64,000 nucleotides of DNA from Acanthopleura granulata (Eukaryota; Mollusca; Polyplacophora; Chitonida; Chitonidae). The stretch covers positions 8,700,946-8,764,945 of the forward strand of contig JABBOT010000016.1 in NCBI GenBank assembly GCA_016165875.1, written 5' to 3'. Shown here one piece after another: positions 35,458 through 47,100 of the stretch (within the stretch, counting starts at the first letter, position 1; every line of letters starts with the position of its first letter). The notes beneath the pieces are model-generated. The model had not been told where the DNA came from. It searched no databases and was given only the letters and a program-made list of their open reading frames with translations. Made by a program: the position numbers and the translations under genes.

Positions 35458-37000
35458 GTCCTCAGGCGTTGAGAACCACAGTCTCTCTTCGCTTACACTC
35501 CAGAAAGGTCAGCATTATACTGTCACTGGAATGGTCTTTGGCATTGTGCACGCGGTCGACACTAAACTGCTGGGTATCCTTGGGCTGGTAGACCCAGAGG
35601 AGCTCGATATTGCAGGCCACACAACGGTTATTTTGCTCCTTGAGGTGCAGAATGTGATTGACCTTCAGGGTAAACCTGAGCTCCTTTGCTCTGTTCTGGT
35701 GCTTTCAGGCGACCAGCTCCCTCTCGATGGATTTACGCAGGTGCTGCTCTGTTGGGGGCCTGAACTCGGAACCCTCCTCCTGGGGACAGACCACCTGTTC
35801 GAGGTGGCTGAGATAGTCAAGGTTTGATCTCTTCAGGTAATCGTCGATGATCCAGACTTTTAGGGAATCGTTGATGGCGAGACCCTGTCGCGAGTGGACC
35901 GTCAGGACAGCCGAGAGCCCAATCTTGTCCCTAGTTGCCCTTCATGATCTCTTCGGCACAGCGGACGGGCACCTCAACGATGTCATGAAGGACGAGCTTT
36001 TCCTGCTCTGGCCTGCCATCGGAGACTAAAGGCCCTGGAATTGTGACGATGATGTTTTGTCTCCGCGTGTCCTTTGGTCGGTACAGCAAGGGGACGGGCT
36101 CATCGGTTAAATGATCTTTGTGGCGCTGGAATAGCATCTCCTGTGCTCGGTTGCGCACCTTCTGTCTCGAAGTCAAGATGAGGTTTCCTGGCTTCCAAGC
36201 TTCAATAAATCTGTCCCATCCAAGGCAGCTGGGGAGCGCTTTTCTCATCTCGTGGCACTGGACTTGGTCAGGCTGGATCCTGATAGCCCTTTTGAGTGCC
36301 TTTAGGGTGGCGTTTTTTGCTGTGTGGTCTTCTTCGACCTCTTCATAGTAGCTGACCCTTTTTTGCAGCCAGTCTTGTGGCGTCTCACGCGAAGTAGGTC
36401 TTTCTGGCTCTGATCGCCGCAGCAGATAACCTGAACCCCCCTGTGTTCGAGCCAATCAAGAAAGGTCTGCAGAATGGGGCGTGGCACAGTGCACACCTCG
36501 TCCCAGATGATCTTTCTGGCCCCTCGTGATCTCGATGACGCCCTGCCCCTTTTTCCTCCCAGCCCGGAACGGGTCAAATTTGTCTTCAACCAGCCAGTCG
36601 CCTTCATTCCGTTGACGCAGGAACTTGACTCAGAGTAGGAACTCGTCCCCCTCATGACGTACGGTGAGAAACTCAGCCGCCCTCGCATCAGTCATGCCGC
36701 ATCTATAGCCATGTATACCATCAGCGATTTCAATATCTCCCATGTCAAGTTGCTCCTCCGCTTTCACCCGTCATGTGGAGAAGACCGCAGTGGCGCCATC
36801 GACTTCAAACTCGTCCAAGGCATCGTTCAGAATCTTAACCCAGTCTTCAGCCGGGGGCTGGATCTGGGGAGGGGCCTGGTCATCTATGTCGAAGAATACC
36901 CGCTGCGGCCTCAGCTGCCGATGGAGGCGGTTTTCAGCGTCTTCCGGAATAGGTTTATCGAGAATTTATCCAGGCTCGTACTCAAGTACACCAAGTGGGA
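35455..37000 (-). pseudogene. Element 1 SF1-like helicase remnant with HNH-like C-terminus
   Basis: On the minus strand, in order: an acidic N-terminal part (about 37000-36660, includes QRVFFDIDDQAPP), a gap where element 2 has the P-loop, Walker B IIWDEVCTVPRP (about 36515), a long helical middle (36455-35931), and a C-terminal part with CVAC (about 35611), a VDRVHN centre and a final Cys-containing turn. The last piece looks like an HNH/EndoVII-type nuclease fold. The P-loop region is deleted and several frameshifts are present. Confidence 0.6.
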
Positions 37001-37095
37001 CCTCGTCTCTAAATGGAAATTTCAATACCCTCTTATCACGCCTCCTGTATGGGTATACGAAATGGGAACTCGTCTCTAAATGGGAATTTCAATAG
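37000..37095. repeat. Short tandem duplication in element 1
   Basis: The words gggaactcgtctctaaatgg and gaatttcaata occur twice about 65 bp apart, just inside the right end of the helicase remnant. Confidence 0.6.
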
Positions 37096-37332
37096 CGAGC
37101 AGACTTGCCAGCTCTTTCTGCCATACCCTCTGATCACGCTGCCGCACATTTCGATATCCACAAGCGAGACAAAGCCTTTGTTTGTTAGTAACACAAGGCT
37201 GCAAATTCGGTAAGGCGGTGTACATGAGCCCTTACGGAGTGTTGCCAGATGAACCTTACAGAAATCCCCAAGGCAGTTTTTACCGCAGAAGTCAGCTGAG
37301 CTTAATGTGAGCCACTTGCATGAGTGGTGTCC
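37043..37332 (-). pseudogene. Cys-rich small protein, right copy (element 1)
   Basis: Open frame on the minus strand without an ATG at its start. It contains FCGKNCLGDFCKVHL, clearly the same family as ICGRSCLGEYCKV at 29094 and ICGKSCLGEYCKVHL in element 2. The conserved part is about 37310-37230. Both copies in element 1 read inward from the ends. Confidence 0.55.
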
Positions 37333-37460
37333 CTAGGGCATGTTGGATTGTACTGGTATATCAGCAATATCCTGGGTATCTTTAAATTGGAAAAAAAACC
37401 GGCCTGCGAAGGTGGTGGGTCATTCCTTGGGTTCTTCCATATGACTTGAAGACGGAACCT

Positions 37461-37616
37461 ACTTGAGCTCCGGCCTACATAAATAATTGCCATTTTTTTT
37501 ATGTACGCGAGCGAGCTCCGCCCTACAAACGGCCTGCGAGGTGCGCTGGGGAGGAACACGGGCTGGGGACCTCCCTGGGGCCAGGGACGCCACCCAATGG
37601 TTTATATGCTCACACT
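37461..37616 (-). repeat. Right terminal inverted repeat of element 1
   Basis: acttgagctccggcctacat, aaataattgccat, ggcctgcgaggtgcgct, ggacctccctggggcc, acccaatggtttatatgctc, acact: the reverse complement of the left repeat, with small indels. Confidence 0.85.
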
Positions 37617-37712
37617 CTTTGATGCTAAAAGAAATCCAGGTTGTCAAATTAGGAAAGTTAGAATTGTGAATATATAATAAATTTCATGTATAATTTCATG
37701 TAATATGCAGGA

Positions 37713-37771
<59 letters not shown>
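37713..37771. repeat. (AT)n microsatellite
   Basis: About 29 uninterrupted AT dinucleotides between the right end of element 1 and the LINE remnant. Confidence 0.97.
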
Positions 37772-37773
<2 letters not shown>

Positions 37774-37789
37774 GCAAAATGCGGTCAAT

Positions 37790-39220
37790 AAAGGAAGAAA
37801 TGAAGACATTTATACATTGTACCCTAATCTCCTCCCTCGAATCGAAGAGAACCGAGTTGATGTACCACCTAACATACATGAGGTCACAAACGCCATTGAC
37901 CAACTCTCCTGTGGCAAGGTCCCTGGCGCTGATGCCGTACCTGCTAAGATCTACCAAGCCGGAGGTCAAATTCTCACACAAAGATTAACTGAGATGTTCG
38001 TAATACTCTGGGGAAGTCATTCCCTCCCTCAAGAGTTCAAGGATGCATCAATAGTCAATCAATAGGAAGGGAAGGAAGCAATCCTGTGACAACCACAGAG
38101 GAATATCATTACTGCCCATTGCAGGGAAGATATTAGCAGGGGTGCTGCTGAACCGCCTCACCAACTATTTTGAGCAGGGTCTGTTGTCAGAGAGTCATTG
38201 TGGTTTTCGGGCTGGGAGAGGTACGGTGGACATGACCTTTGCTGCTCATCAGCTCATCAAGAAAAGGCGCGGGAACATCAGCGAGCACTGCACATAACCT
38301 TTGTTGGCCTGACAAAAGCGTTTGACACGATGAATCGCAAGGGTCTGTGGAAGATAATGGCGAAGTTCGGCTGCCCTCCAGCCTTCGTTATTGTGGGGCG
38401 ACAGTTCCACGATGGTATGATGGCACGGGTACTTGATGATGGAGAAATGTTCAGAGACTTTCCAGTCAGCAATGGCGTGAAACAAGGATGCGTTCTTGCG
38501 CCTACGCTATTCTCTGTGATGTTCTCGACAATGTTACCAGATGCATTCTCTCCAGAGGACCCTGGAAAGATATACGATATATCACACAAGACGCCTCAAG
38601 GCAACCGCTAAATGCAGTTACAGCACTCCTCGTGACCTCCTCTTCGCAGGCGATTGTGCGTTAAATGCTTCCAGTGGTGAACAGATGGAAAAATGCATGG
38701 ACAAATTTTGAACTGCTTGCAACAACTTCCGTCTTACAGTAAGCACCAAGAAGACCGAAGTCATGTATCAGCCTCCTCCAGGTGTTCCATATACTGAACC
38801 ATATATCGAGGTTAATGTAACAAAACCACATGCAGTCGACAACTTCACAGGTCTTGGCATATCCCTATTACGCTGTGTGCATATTGACGACGAAGTCAAC
38901 AAACGCATAGCTAAGGCCAGTGCTGCATTTGGGAGGCTCTGTGCTATTGTGTGGGACAGAAGAGGCATCTCGATCGCAACTATACTCAAAGAGTACAAAG
39001 CGGTGGTACTCACCACTCTCCTCTTCGGCAGTAAAACCTGGACTGTTTACAGTAGACATGCAAGGAGGCTGAGTCATTTTCACACCAAAAGGCTCAGAAA
39101 GATTCTCAGTATCCGATGGCAAGAGAAGATCCCAGATATAGAAGTACTAGAGAGATCCAATTTCCACTCCATCCACACCTTACTACAAAAGAGTCAAGTT
39201 CGTTGGGCTGGCCATGTATA
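37790..39220 (+). pseudogene. LINE (non-LTR) reverse transcriptase remnant
   Basis: Successive plus-strand frames carry RT-family words in the right order: GKVPGADAVPAKIYQAGG (37915), SLLPIAGKILAGVLLNRL (about 38110), GFRAGRGTVDM (about 38210), a KAFD box (38312; the catalytic-Asp box of RT motif A), NGVKQGCVLAPTLFS (motif B, 38471), LLFAGD where the family has a Y/F-A-D-D box (38640), then a C-terminal LRKILSIRWQEKIPD...QVRWAGHV. No endonuclease domain upstream, several frameshifts and stops, and the catalytic box is altered, so it is dead and 5'-truncated. The clade is not resolved. Confidence 0.85.
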
Positions 39221-39224
39221 ATTA

Positions 39225-40105
39225 CAGTGACCGACTACAGATGTCCAACAGATGTGGACGCTACATCCGTGTCCGGATTGGATTGACAAGTAACCGCCAG
39301 ACACATTGACTCCAATCAACTTCGAGAAGCTGTGGTCATTGTCGACGACGAGAGACGAACATTACTTGTATATTTTGATCATTTTTATTAAATTGTTAAG
39401 CCTTTAAAATTAATTAATTCAAATTTAGACTTGCACGATTGAGTGGTTATAAGGTAAGCCTTTCAGTGGCTAGGACACTCAGACATGGAATTTGTCCATT
39501 CCCCGGTACTCTCCTCTTGTAGGACGTTGGTTTCGATTTTTTGACTGATATAATATAACAACGACCGATACTGTTAGAACTGGTCAACCGATACACCATT
39601 GTTATTTTGCACTGATAACATGAAAATGTCTTTTCCAAAGGATGCTGCAGTAAACTTTACCAAGAGTCTAGTAATTTGCGGAAAAGGTTTGAACATTATT
39701 GGTCACTTGTACAACATTATCGGCCGCCGTGATACAATTGGGCAAAAAGTGATTCAGTATCGGTCGGTTACTATAGTATTGGTGCTTACTACACCATCGG
39801 TGGCAACATCTGTGGTTCATGCAGAGCAGGGCCACCATCGTGATATAAGCGGAACATGTTTGAGTTGGTAAATCGCACGGGTTTACATCCAAGATCTCAC
39901 ACTGAACATCGAATTTATAGATTCGGTGTTTGTACGGTCACAGTGCAGACCACTAATCTTCAACGTCCACCGGTTCGGGAAAGAATTCTTGAGCACAACA
40001 ATAAAAGAAATAAAATTAAATCTCCATCGTGAGGTTTGTGACGTTAATTTCAAAAGACGTGTTCAAACCCCAGCCTGTGGGGACATCTCTGCCTTATAGA
40101 TGGCT
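39225..40105. other. Intergenic DNA, nothing firmly recognised
   Basis: 39225-39330 may be the LINE 3' end. Beyond that there are short reading frames without family resemblance. The words cgaccgatactg and ggtcggttactatagtattg recur loosely in 39540-39800. Confidence 0.35.
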
Positions 40106-40109
40106 AAAT

Positions 40110-40330
40110 TAAATTTCTAAATGAACCACGTATAGAATTCTCAGATGGTTATGTGTAAAATTCTGTTCAAGTCACAAGTAGAATTCTCAAATCGTTACAA
40201 CATGAAATTCTGGACAAGTCACAAGTAGAATGCTCAGATGGTTATATCATGAAATTCTGAACAAGTCTCATGCAGAATTCTCAGATGGTTGAAGTGAGTT
40301 TCTGGATGAATCACATTTAGAATTGACTAT
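40110..40330. repeat. Minisatellite E2, same unit as 25736-26250
   Basis: Five imperfect ~45-bp copies: tttctaaatgaaccacgtat, agaattctcagatggttat, aaattctggacaagtcacaa. The unit matches array E1, 14 kb upstream and on the other side of the Polinton-like element. Confidence 0.8.
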
Positions 40331-40660
40331 CGGGATCAATGTCAGGTAGGGTCATACCAAAGACTTTGAAAATGGTATTCGCTTGATGCTTAGCATCGAG
40401 AGGTTAGAGCAAGGAAAGAGGACTGGCTGGCCCGGTGTCAGTTATGATGTGACTAGGTGGGGTGTCACATCTCCTGTTTTTGGCATGATGTTCCAGTGGG
40501 GATAGCACTTTGAGGGCACGGATTCACCCTGATACAAGAAGACACAGTGTCTACTCATTCTAAGAACTCATCGTCGTCATAAGACGGAAAAATTGTTGAG
40601 TACGACGTAAAAGCATACATGCATACATATATACGCACATACACATACACGCATACATTT
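40325..40660 (+). mobile_element. SINE-B copy with CATACA tail
   Basis: gggtcataccaaagactttg, catcgagaggttagagcaag, ggtgtcacatctcctg, cacggattcaccctgataca, ggaaaaattgttgagtacga, then a gcatacatgcatacatat microsatellite. It directly follows minisatellite E2. Confidence 0.75.
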
Positions 40661-40664
40661 ATAA

Positions 40665-43140
40665 GTCTCTTCTGAGCTCTGCCCTGTACAGTCCAGGTTC
40701 CTCCTCCTGTGTTTGTCAAATGATGGGTCCCTTGAAACTCCAAAAAGCCTCGTATACCCCAAAAGACTGCAAAGACCTTATTATTTATTGAAATACACCA
40801 AAAATAGATTTAAACAACATATTTTTATTGTAAAAGGTCATAGATTCCATCTATCTGAGGAAATGATATTCATTTTGGTGTAAATCGGCCACTGTGATCA
40901 ACACGTTGTGAAAGGTATTCAGCACCCAGTCGCGCGTCGCTCAGAGGCCTCTTTTTTATGTGCCGAATAAGTAACACCGGCAAAATGCGTGTCAGACCAC
41001 CTTGATTCAGTTATACAGCAACAGGGGGAAAATTTTAGTGTTGCTATTAAAAAGAGAATGGTTGCTTTTAGGGGTGGGGAGGGGAGTTATTAGGCCTGCT
41101 ATAGGTGAATAAGAGCTAATGTAAGCTAACTTACAAAAATCATGCTATAATCACTTTATAAAATCATGCTATGAGATACAATCTCAGGGTTTTATGAACA
41201 CCCCTGGATAGCATTTGTGAGATGTTTTCCAAAATTTACGCATAAATTATGTTTGGCTACAACAGAACTTTGAAAATTTTCGTGATGTTAAATCTGCAGA
41301 AAAACAAAGGTAAATTGATCAATACTTTCAAATCTGGAATGCTCGGATAACTGCGTCCCCCAAAGCAGTCAATTTCTCGCTGTTCACAAGTAATCAAGTA
41401 GAAAGATACCTCATTTCTCTCCCCTTTAAGTTGAGAAAATGTTCGAGGAAATTTAGAACCCCTAATCATTATTTACTCATTGACATAAGCAGATGGAGGA
41501 ATATTGATACAATAGACAAGATGTGTTAAATTATATAGCCTAAGTCTGATAGGTAATGAATTCCATTATTTCATGGAAAAATGGGTAATATGTACATCAG
41601 GAAAAAAAAAGTCCGAACTGAATGGTGTTCAACTGAACGTACAGTTTCACATGTATATCAGTGAAACCAGGCAATAACCCAAGTATTTCAGTTTACAGAT
41701 GCAAACCTAATATAAAATCAACAATAACATACCGGAAGTATGCCTTTTTTACCTGAAGGAAAACAATATATTCCTGCTTATCAGCTACAAATGCCAACTT
41801 TAGAAAAGTATTTCCACCCCACCCGGTTAGAAAAACTGATCACCTGTACATTTTTATGAACACAAATCATCGCCTACAGCGTGCGTGTCTTTTGGGTTAG
41901 CCTACAGGAGTATTTGATGGGTATCTTTTGGGGTAATCGGTCAGTATGTCTTTGGCGTGTCTTTGGGGGTACAGGAGAAGATATAAGGGATTCTGTGATG
42001 GATAACTTATATCGAGTTATCTTCCCTTGCATGTTGTTGCGAGCAACCTGGCGTACATGTTATGCGTGTAACATCGATTTGTCTACATATATTCGGAAGA
42101 AATACACCTTGGTGTCTGCTGGGGTGATCGGTATCAGTACTGTAACATTCGTCATTTCAACTGTTGACCACAGCGGCCGATTTAGACCAAAACAAATATC
42201 ACTTCCTCAAATAAATGGAGCCCGTGATCTTTTACAATGAACTCTGTTGTTTAAACCTATTTTTAAAACCTGTTAAAGGTACAGTAAATTTAAAAATGCC
42301 TCGGTGCTAGTCACTTTGTTATCAGTTTAACACGTTCCTACCCTCAGTGATTTAGGAAGACCTCAAATCAGACCTATTTAGGCCTAATACGTTGTTCACT
42401 TAATTTTACAACTGACATTTCACGTACCTGTCAATGGTCTACTGTCAGCCCATAAAATGAAGCCCAACATATGGCTGTATTCCCTTACCCGCCCCTCTCC
42501 CCCCATACCCCTACTCCTCTATGATAATGACAGCTTAATTGACAACAACTGGAAAAAGGCTGGGCGCATGAATCTCTCTCATGTGCTCCGATGTCTACTC
42601 AGCATCAGGGGCAGAAAAATGCAGTATTTTAGCAACTGTTAAATCTGAAAAGGTGCCTTGGGTTAAAATTAATAATGTATATATTCTTAAATGGTGTGGC
42701 GGTGAACATATAACTTTCCTGAGACCATTGATGAACCCTAAAATGTATGCTTTTCCACATTTTTTAACACAATATGTAATTCCAACAGTATATTTGCCTA
42801 CAGGTATCGAAATAAAAAAATTGCCCAAAGCAAGATATTAAACATTAAACTCCTAGTTAAAGTATGAAAATTGATATGCAAGCAAATTTGCTGTTTTGAC
42901 AATATTTCCAGTCGTGGGTGTTAATTATAAATGGTAAAGGTTGATTGTAAAAGAATTAACAAACGTTTCTCGTTATAATAACATGTGTGGTGTGAAATCC
43001 ACTGGGTTCATGTAGTGCGACAAGATTGTTGTGTAAGCAGAGTTCGACAAGGATTGTCTCAGTATGTGGATTGGAGTGAAGAAAGAAGGCTGGCTGTATG
43101 TAACGATGGACGGACGGACAGATGGACGGACGGATGAATG
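40665..43140. other. Gene-poor DNA
   Basis: No conserved exon is seen. A 119-codon open frame at 41881-42240 starts with GTG and has no family resemblance; part of it comes from a repeated tgtcttttggg word. Direct repeats tggacggacggacag occur at 43108-43135. Confidence 0.4.
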
Positions 43141-43144
43141 GAAA

Positions 43145-43325
43145 AGATGACAACAAATCTATTTCGTTTGATTTATTTGGTTAATTCATTTGATTTGTGT
43201 TTTATGCCGCACTCAAGAATATCTCACTTACACGACGACGGCCAGCATTATGGTGGGAAGAAACCTGGCAGAGCCCGGGAAAAACCGACGACCATCCGCA
43301 GGTTGCTGGCAAGCCTTTTCGCGTA
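43145..43325 (-). mobile_element. SINE-A copy, 3' two thirds
   Basis: Tail first: gatttatttggttaattcat, ttatgccgcactcaagaata, cggccagcattatggtggga, gacgaccatccgcaggttgc. Confidence 0.75.
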
Positions 43326-43329
43326 GGAT

Positions 43330-44056
43330 CTATGGATATATTTCATTTAATAAAGGACGTAAAACAGATTAAGTGGTAAACAAGTAAAACAGTCTGGTAA
43401 ACACGTGTTTACTAAATACGATTAAACAACCAGCAGAAGAGTGCATTAATTAGAAATTTAAGAACATCATCTGAGCAAAGGCCATTGATGAAATGAACGG
43501 CATGATCATTTTTGACATTTTTCTTCAGTTCGCTCAGAATTCGGCTCTACTAGTCCTTTCATTCACGGACAGGAAATGTGCAGTTTTTAAAATATCGGCC
43601 TTGTCTCTACGCCAGTTTAGGTAGGAGGAGCCCCGATATCACAGTGATAAAACCAATAGCGAGATGACCGTGTATCAGTCAGTTTGAACTGTACAGTCGT
43701 TCACAACGTACAAAACTAACGCAGGTCAACAACATAAGAGATGGGGAGGGAGAGCGCCCCCGTGCAGGCGGGGGGGGGGGGACTCTGCATATACACTGAC
43801 GTAATGTGAAGCATATAAACAATACTTTGGCGTTATAATTAAATGTCGGACTAAAATTGCTTGTGTTAATGTCCTTTCTCGGCTTCCGTACAATGAACAC
43901 GTGATCCATCCTGGCACTTTCAAGATGGCAGATTCCAGAGGCATGTGGTTGTCAACGACGCTCGAGTATCTCCCTCTCTCCTGCGTCCCTGGAGAAATAA
44001 CACTTCGCATTCCCTGTACCGCCCAGATACAGTAATTTTGGAGTAAAAGACAGAGG
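43330..44056 (+). promoter_or_regulatory. Upstream region of the tubulin gene
   Basis: No coding sequence recognised. It contains a run of G (43770-43780) and GC-richer DNA near 43880-44050 than further upstream. It must hold the promoter and 5' UTR, but I see no TATA box or other site to name. Confidence 0.35.
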
Positions 44057-44151
44057 ATGTCTTCGGTAATTGTGCAAGTTGGACAGTGTGGGAACCAAAT
44101 TGGTCACAATTTCTGGAGCAAAGCGACCCGAGATGACTGCGCCGAGAAATG
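44057..44151 (+). CDS. Tubulin exon 1 (start codon, first GTP-binding loop)
   Basis: ATG at 44057 in agaggATGT. Encodes MSSVIVQVGQCGNQIGHNFW and eleven further codons, then donor gtgggt; phase 2 out. QVGQCGNQIG is the first conserved tubulin loop. Confidence 0.9.
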
Positions 44152-47100
44152 GTGGGTGTTTGCTACGTACAGTAGCGTATGTTGTAGCCGCAGCTGCTTC
44201 GAGGGTTACTGAACTAACGTACGTTGTCACTTCCACAAATCAACAACCGTTTCCAATACTGTATGTACTAACGGTAAAGTCAACAAGGTACACATCACAC
44301 ATCGTCTATCACACGGAACTTTAATCGCGAATGTGGCAAGGTGGTGACCAGTGATCTGTTCAGGTGAGCGAGTGGGAGATATTTCGTTCGTAGTGAGTCA
44401 CAGCGCCGATGTGGGAAAAATATGATTCAGGAGCGGGATTGCCTAATGTTTCTGCTTTACATGGAAGGCAGTTGTAGGGACGCTCGGGGTGAATTGAAAT
44501 GTGTGGGGTAGCTGTATGCTTATAGTCCAAGTAGTGGTACATCAACTATAGCTGGTTTAGGTGCATTATTTAGAGTAGCTTTAGGTGCATTAATTAGAGT
44601 AGGCTTAGGTACATTAATTAGAGTAGCTTTAGGTGCATTAATTAGATGCACCTAGGTACATTAATTAAAGTAGGTGTAGAAACATTAACTAGAGTAGGTT
44701 TAGCACAGCTAGCTGGTTGCGTTCGTACGCGGCCGTAGCACCCAGCACCAATCCCATCATGGAGATCAAATATTTTACCTACCTACATTACCTCCATGGT
44801 CTCATAGAAGTCCACATTGACAATTCACTGCAAATAACAGCTCGAACCCTACCATACATTTGGAATGAGCGGATTCCCCATGTCACCAGAAATGTAAATA
44901 TGAAAAAGCCATCACCAGTAAGCCATCTTTCAACAGTAATGAATCCAGCTTTTTAAAATTTTGAATCGTCCAAGCCGAGCGGACGTCCGACATTTCTTGA
45001 ATTGCCTTGAACAGCTACAGAAATTTTATCCCAAATAACAAATAGAGTATGCATAGGATGGGATTGAGAATGATCGTCCTCCACATTTCACAAGGTGTTG
45101 TAAAACTGAGGCTGCTGTCATGTGATAGAGTGAGGTCTGCTCACTCAAGGTTTGTATATTTCACATTTCCAAATTTATGTTTCACTTCAAGGAGAAACAA
45201 CACAAAAGTGTAGATATTTGCGAATATTTTTGGCTGACAGGAAGAGGGTTATATGTATTACAGGTACATGTAGTGCCAGGTTGATTACAGCGACAGCAAG
45301 TTTTCCGTGTGGGAAACTGCATGTTACAGGCATATACTACCTCCATATTTTATATTTTTGACATCCATTCGGTCTGTAGAGGTTTAACGCTGTTGAATTC
45401 GCCAGTCCTATAAATGACGGCAAACAAATTGGAGTGCAAAGAAACACTCCACGAACCTCTAGTTGGTCATGCATGATTCCTCGCTTTTCCATCACCAAAC
45501 ACGAATTTGTCATGGTAATCTGGATAACTGTCATTACACAGGAGTGGTAGAGTAGATGTATACACATGACCCGCAAGATTAGGGGACTGGCTAAATATGT
45601 ACTGTATGTAGCAATCAAGTCAGAAGATACCCTAATTCCTCAACCTTTTCGCATATGAAAGAGCAACTTTCAGTGCAATTTATGCACTACCTTGGTTGGA
45701 TTGGCCAGTTTCAGGACTTCACAAAGAGTATAATTTTGTCTGTCAACACAGAATAATGCCTTCAGGATATGCTTGAATAAACGCCTTACTAACATGGGAA
45801 GAGGTTGAAGAATTACAGCAGGCCTATAAACATTGACTGCATGGACATGGTCCGGTGTCAAATCTGACCGGTGTCTGTGGCAGTGCTTTTCAGTGAGACA
45901 GCACTACGAATATCTCGGCCAGGCAGAAGAATTTAAGTGTAATGATTTCTGTTATAGACTTTCAAAACAAATGAAAGGGAAATAATGGCTTTAATACTGG
46001 TGTAGCTGATGTGGCGTGAAAGGTGACAAGATTGTAATGAGGTGTCATTAAATATTCTATTTCACCAGGGACTGATCTAGGATAAAAGTTTGGGCACCCA
46101 CACAACATGGAAAAACATACGTTTTTTACATTTTGAATTCTTTAATTCTGCTTAACAGGCTATGTGAGGCAATGTTTTTACTTAAATAACCTCACGTATA
46201 TATGTTTTGGATTGTACACCAATTTGTTGTGACTTTTCATCATGTGTTTTTGTTTCGGTGCCCAAACCCCTTTTTAGGGGTTGGAACATGGCCTAGGTCA
46301 GGGCCTGGTCCCTATACTGTATGCGAGTATAGTTATATAAGTGTTTCATATTTCAGTAATGTATACACATCCCATGATGGATACCTGCGCGCAGTTTGTG
46401 TTGACAGCGAGCCCAAGGTTGTGCGGAAGATTCAGAGGGGGTTCAAAGTCAGGTGAGTACTTGCATGTCCTCTGTGGGCGAGTGGGTTAGAACGCTAGTG
46501 TAGCTGTATGACTGAGACGCCTCTCATGTTGTCGCTGTTTGTTCAGCTCATCCAGGCTTCCTCTTCGGTCCGCCAGCAACCTGTGGATGGTCGAGGGTTT
46601 TGTCCCAAGCTCTGCCCGGTTTCATCCCACCATAATGCTGGCCGTTGTCATACAAGTGAAATATTCTGGAGTGCAGCAATAAAACACCAATCAAATAAAT
46701 AAATAAATATAAATATGATGGTTGTCAGTTTTACAGGTGGAGAAACCTGAATGGCCCGGTAAACCACTGACCTTTGGCAAGTTTATACTAAGATTCTGAT
46801 GTACAGATATGCACACCATATTTATGGAAGACAAGAAGTCTTCCTTGTTAGTCTATGCAAATGGTTGTTCAACACCTACTGTCACCAAGGGCTGACTGGG
46901 GCAGATGAGAGTGGGGGGATCTCCAGGGTGGGTTACAGCCTGCACTTCTAGTGTAACAACAATTGAAAGAAGTTCTCTGTTAGAAAAACAAATAAAAGCT
47001 CTATCAAGGGAAGCTTTGTGAAACTGTATGAGTCTTAAGAAACGTAAACATTGTGGTATTCTCCGGGAATGAGATTGTGGTTTTCCTAACAGCAGAAAGG

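Larger units (their letters stand above)
28629..37616. mobile_element. Polinton/Maverick-like element 1 (decayed)
   Basis: Inverted repeats of ~160 bp (28629-28797 and 37461-37616) bound an 8,988-bp segment whose coding sequence is unlike its surroundings (GC-richer, densely coding). The element begins AG and ends CT, as Polintons do. Inside are remnants of a capsid-like protein followed by an FtsK/A32-like packaging ATPase, a retroviral-type integrase and a helicase, which is the Polinton gene set. No protein-primed DNA polymerase or protease is seen, so the copy is internally deleted (intact Polintons are ~15-20 kb). No clear 6-bp target duplication is seen by eye. All genes are broken. Confidence 0.8.

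Noticed and set aside
35453..35827. 124-codon plus-strand frame as a gene
   Set aside because: It is the antisense shadow of the helicase/HNH remnant on the minus strand.
28629..37616. A live virus or contaminating viral contig
   Set aside because: All identifiable genes are broken by frameshifts, stops or deletions, and the blocks are embedded between host repeats and host exons.
41881..42240. 119-codon open frame as a gene
   Set aside because: Starts with GTG, has no family resemblance or splice context, and is built partly of a repeated tgtcttttggg word.
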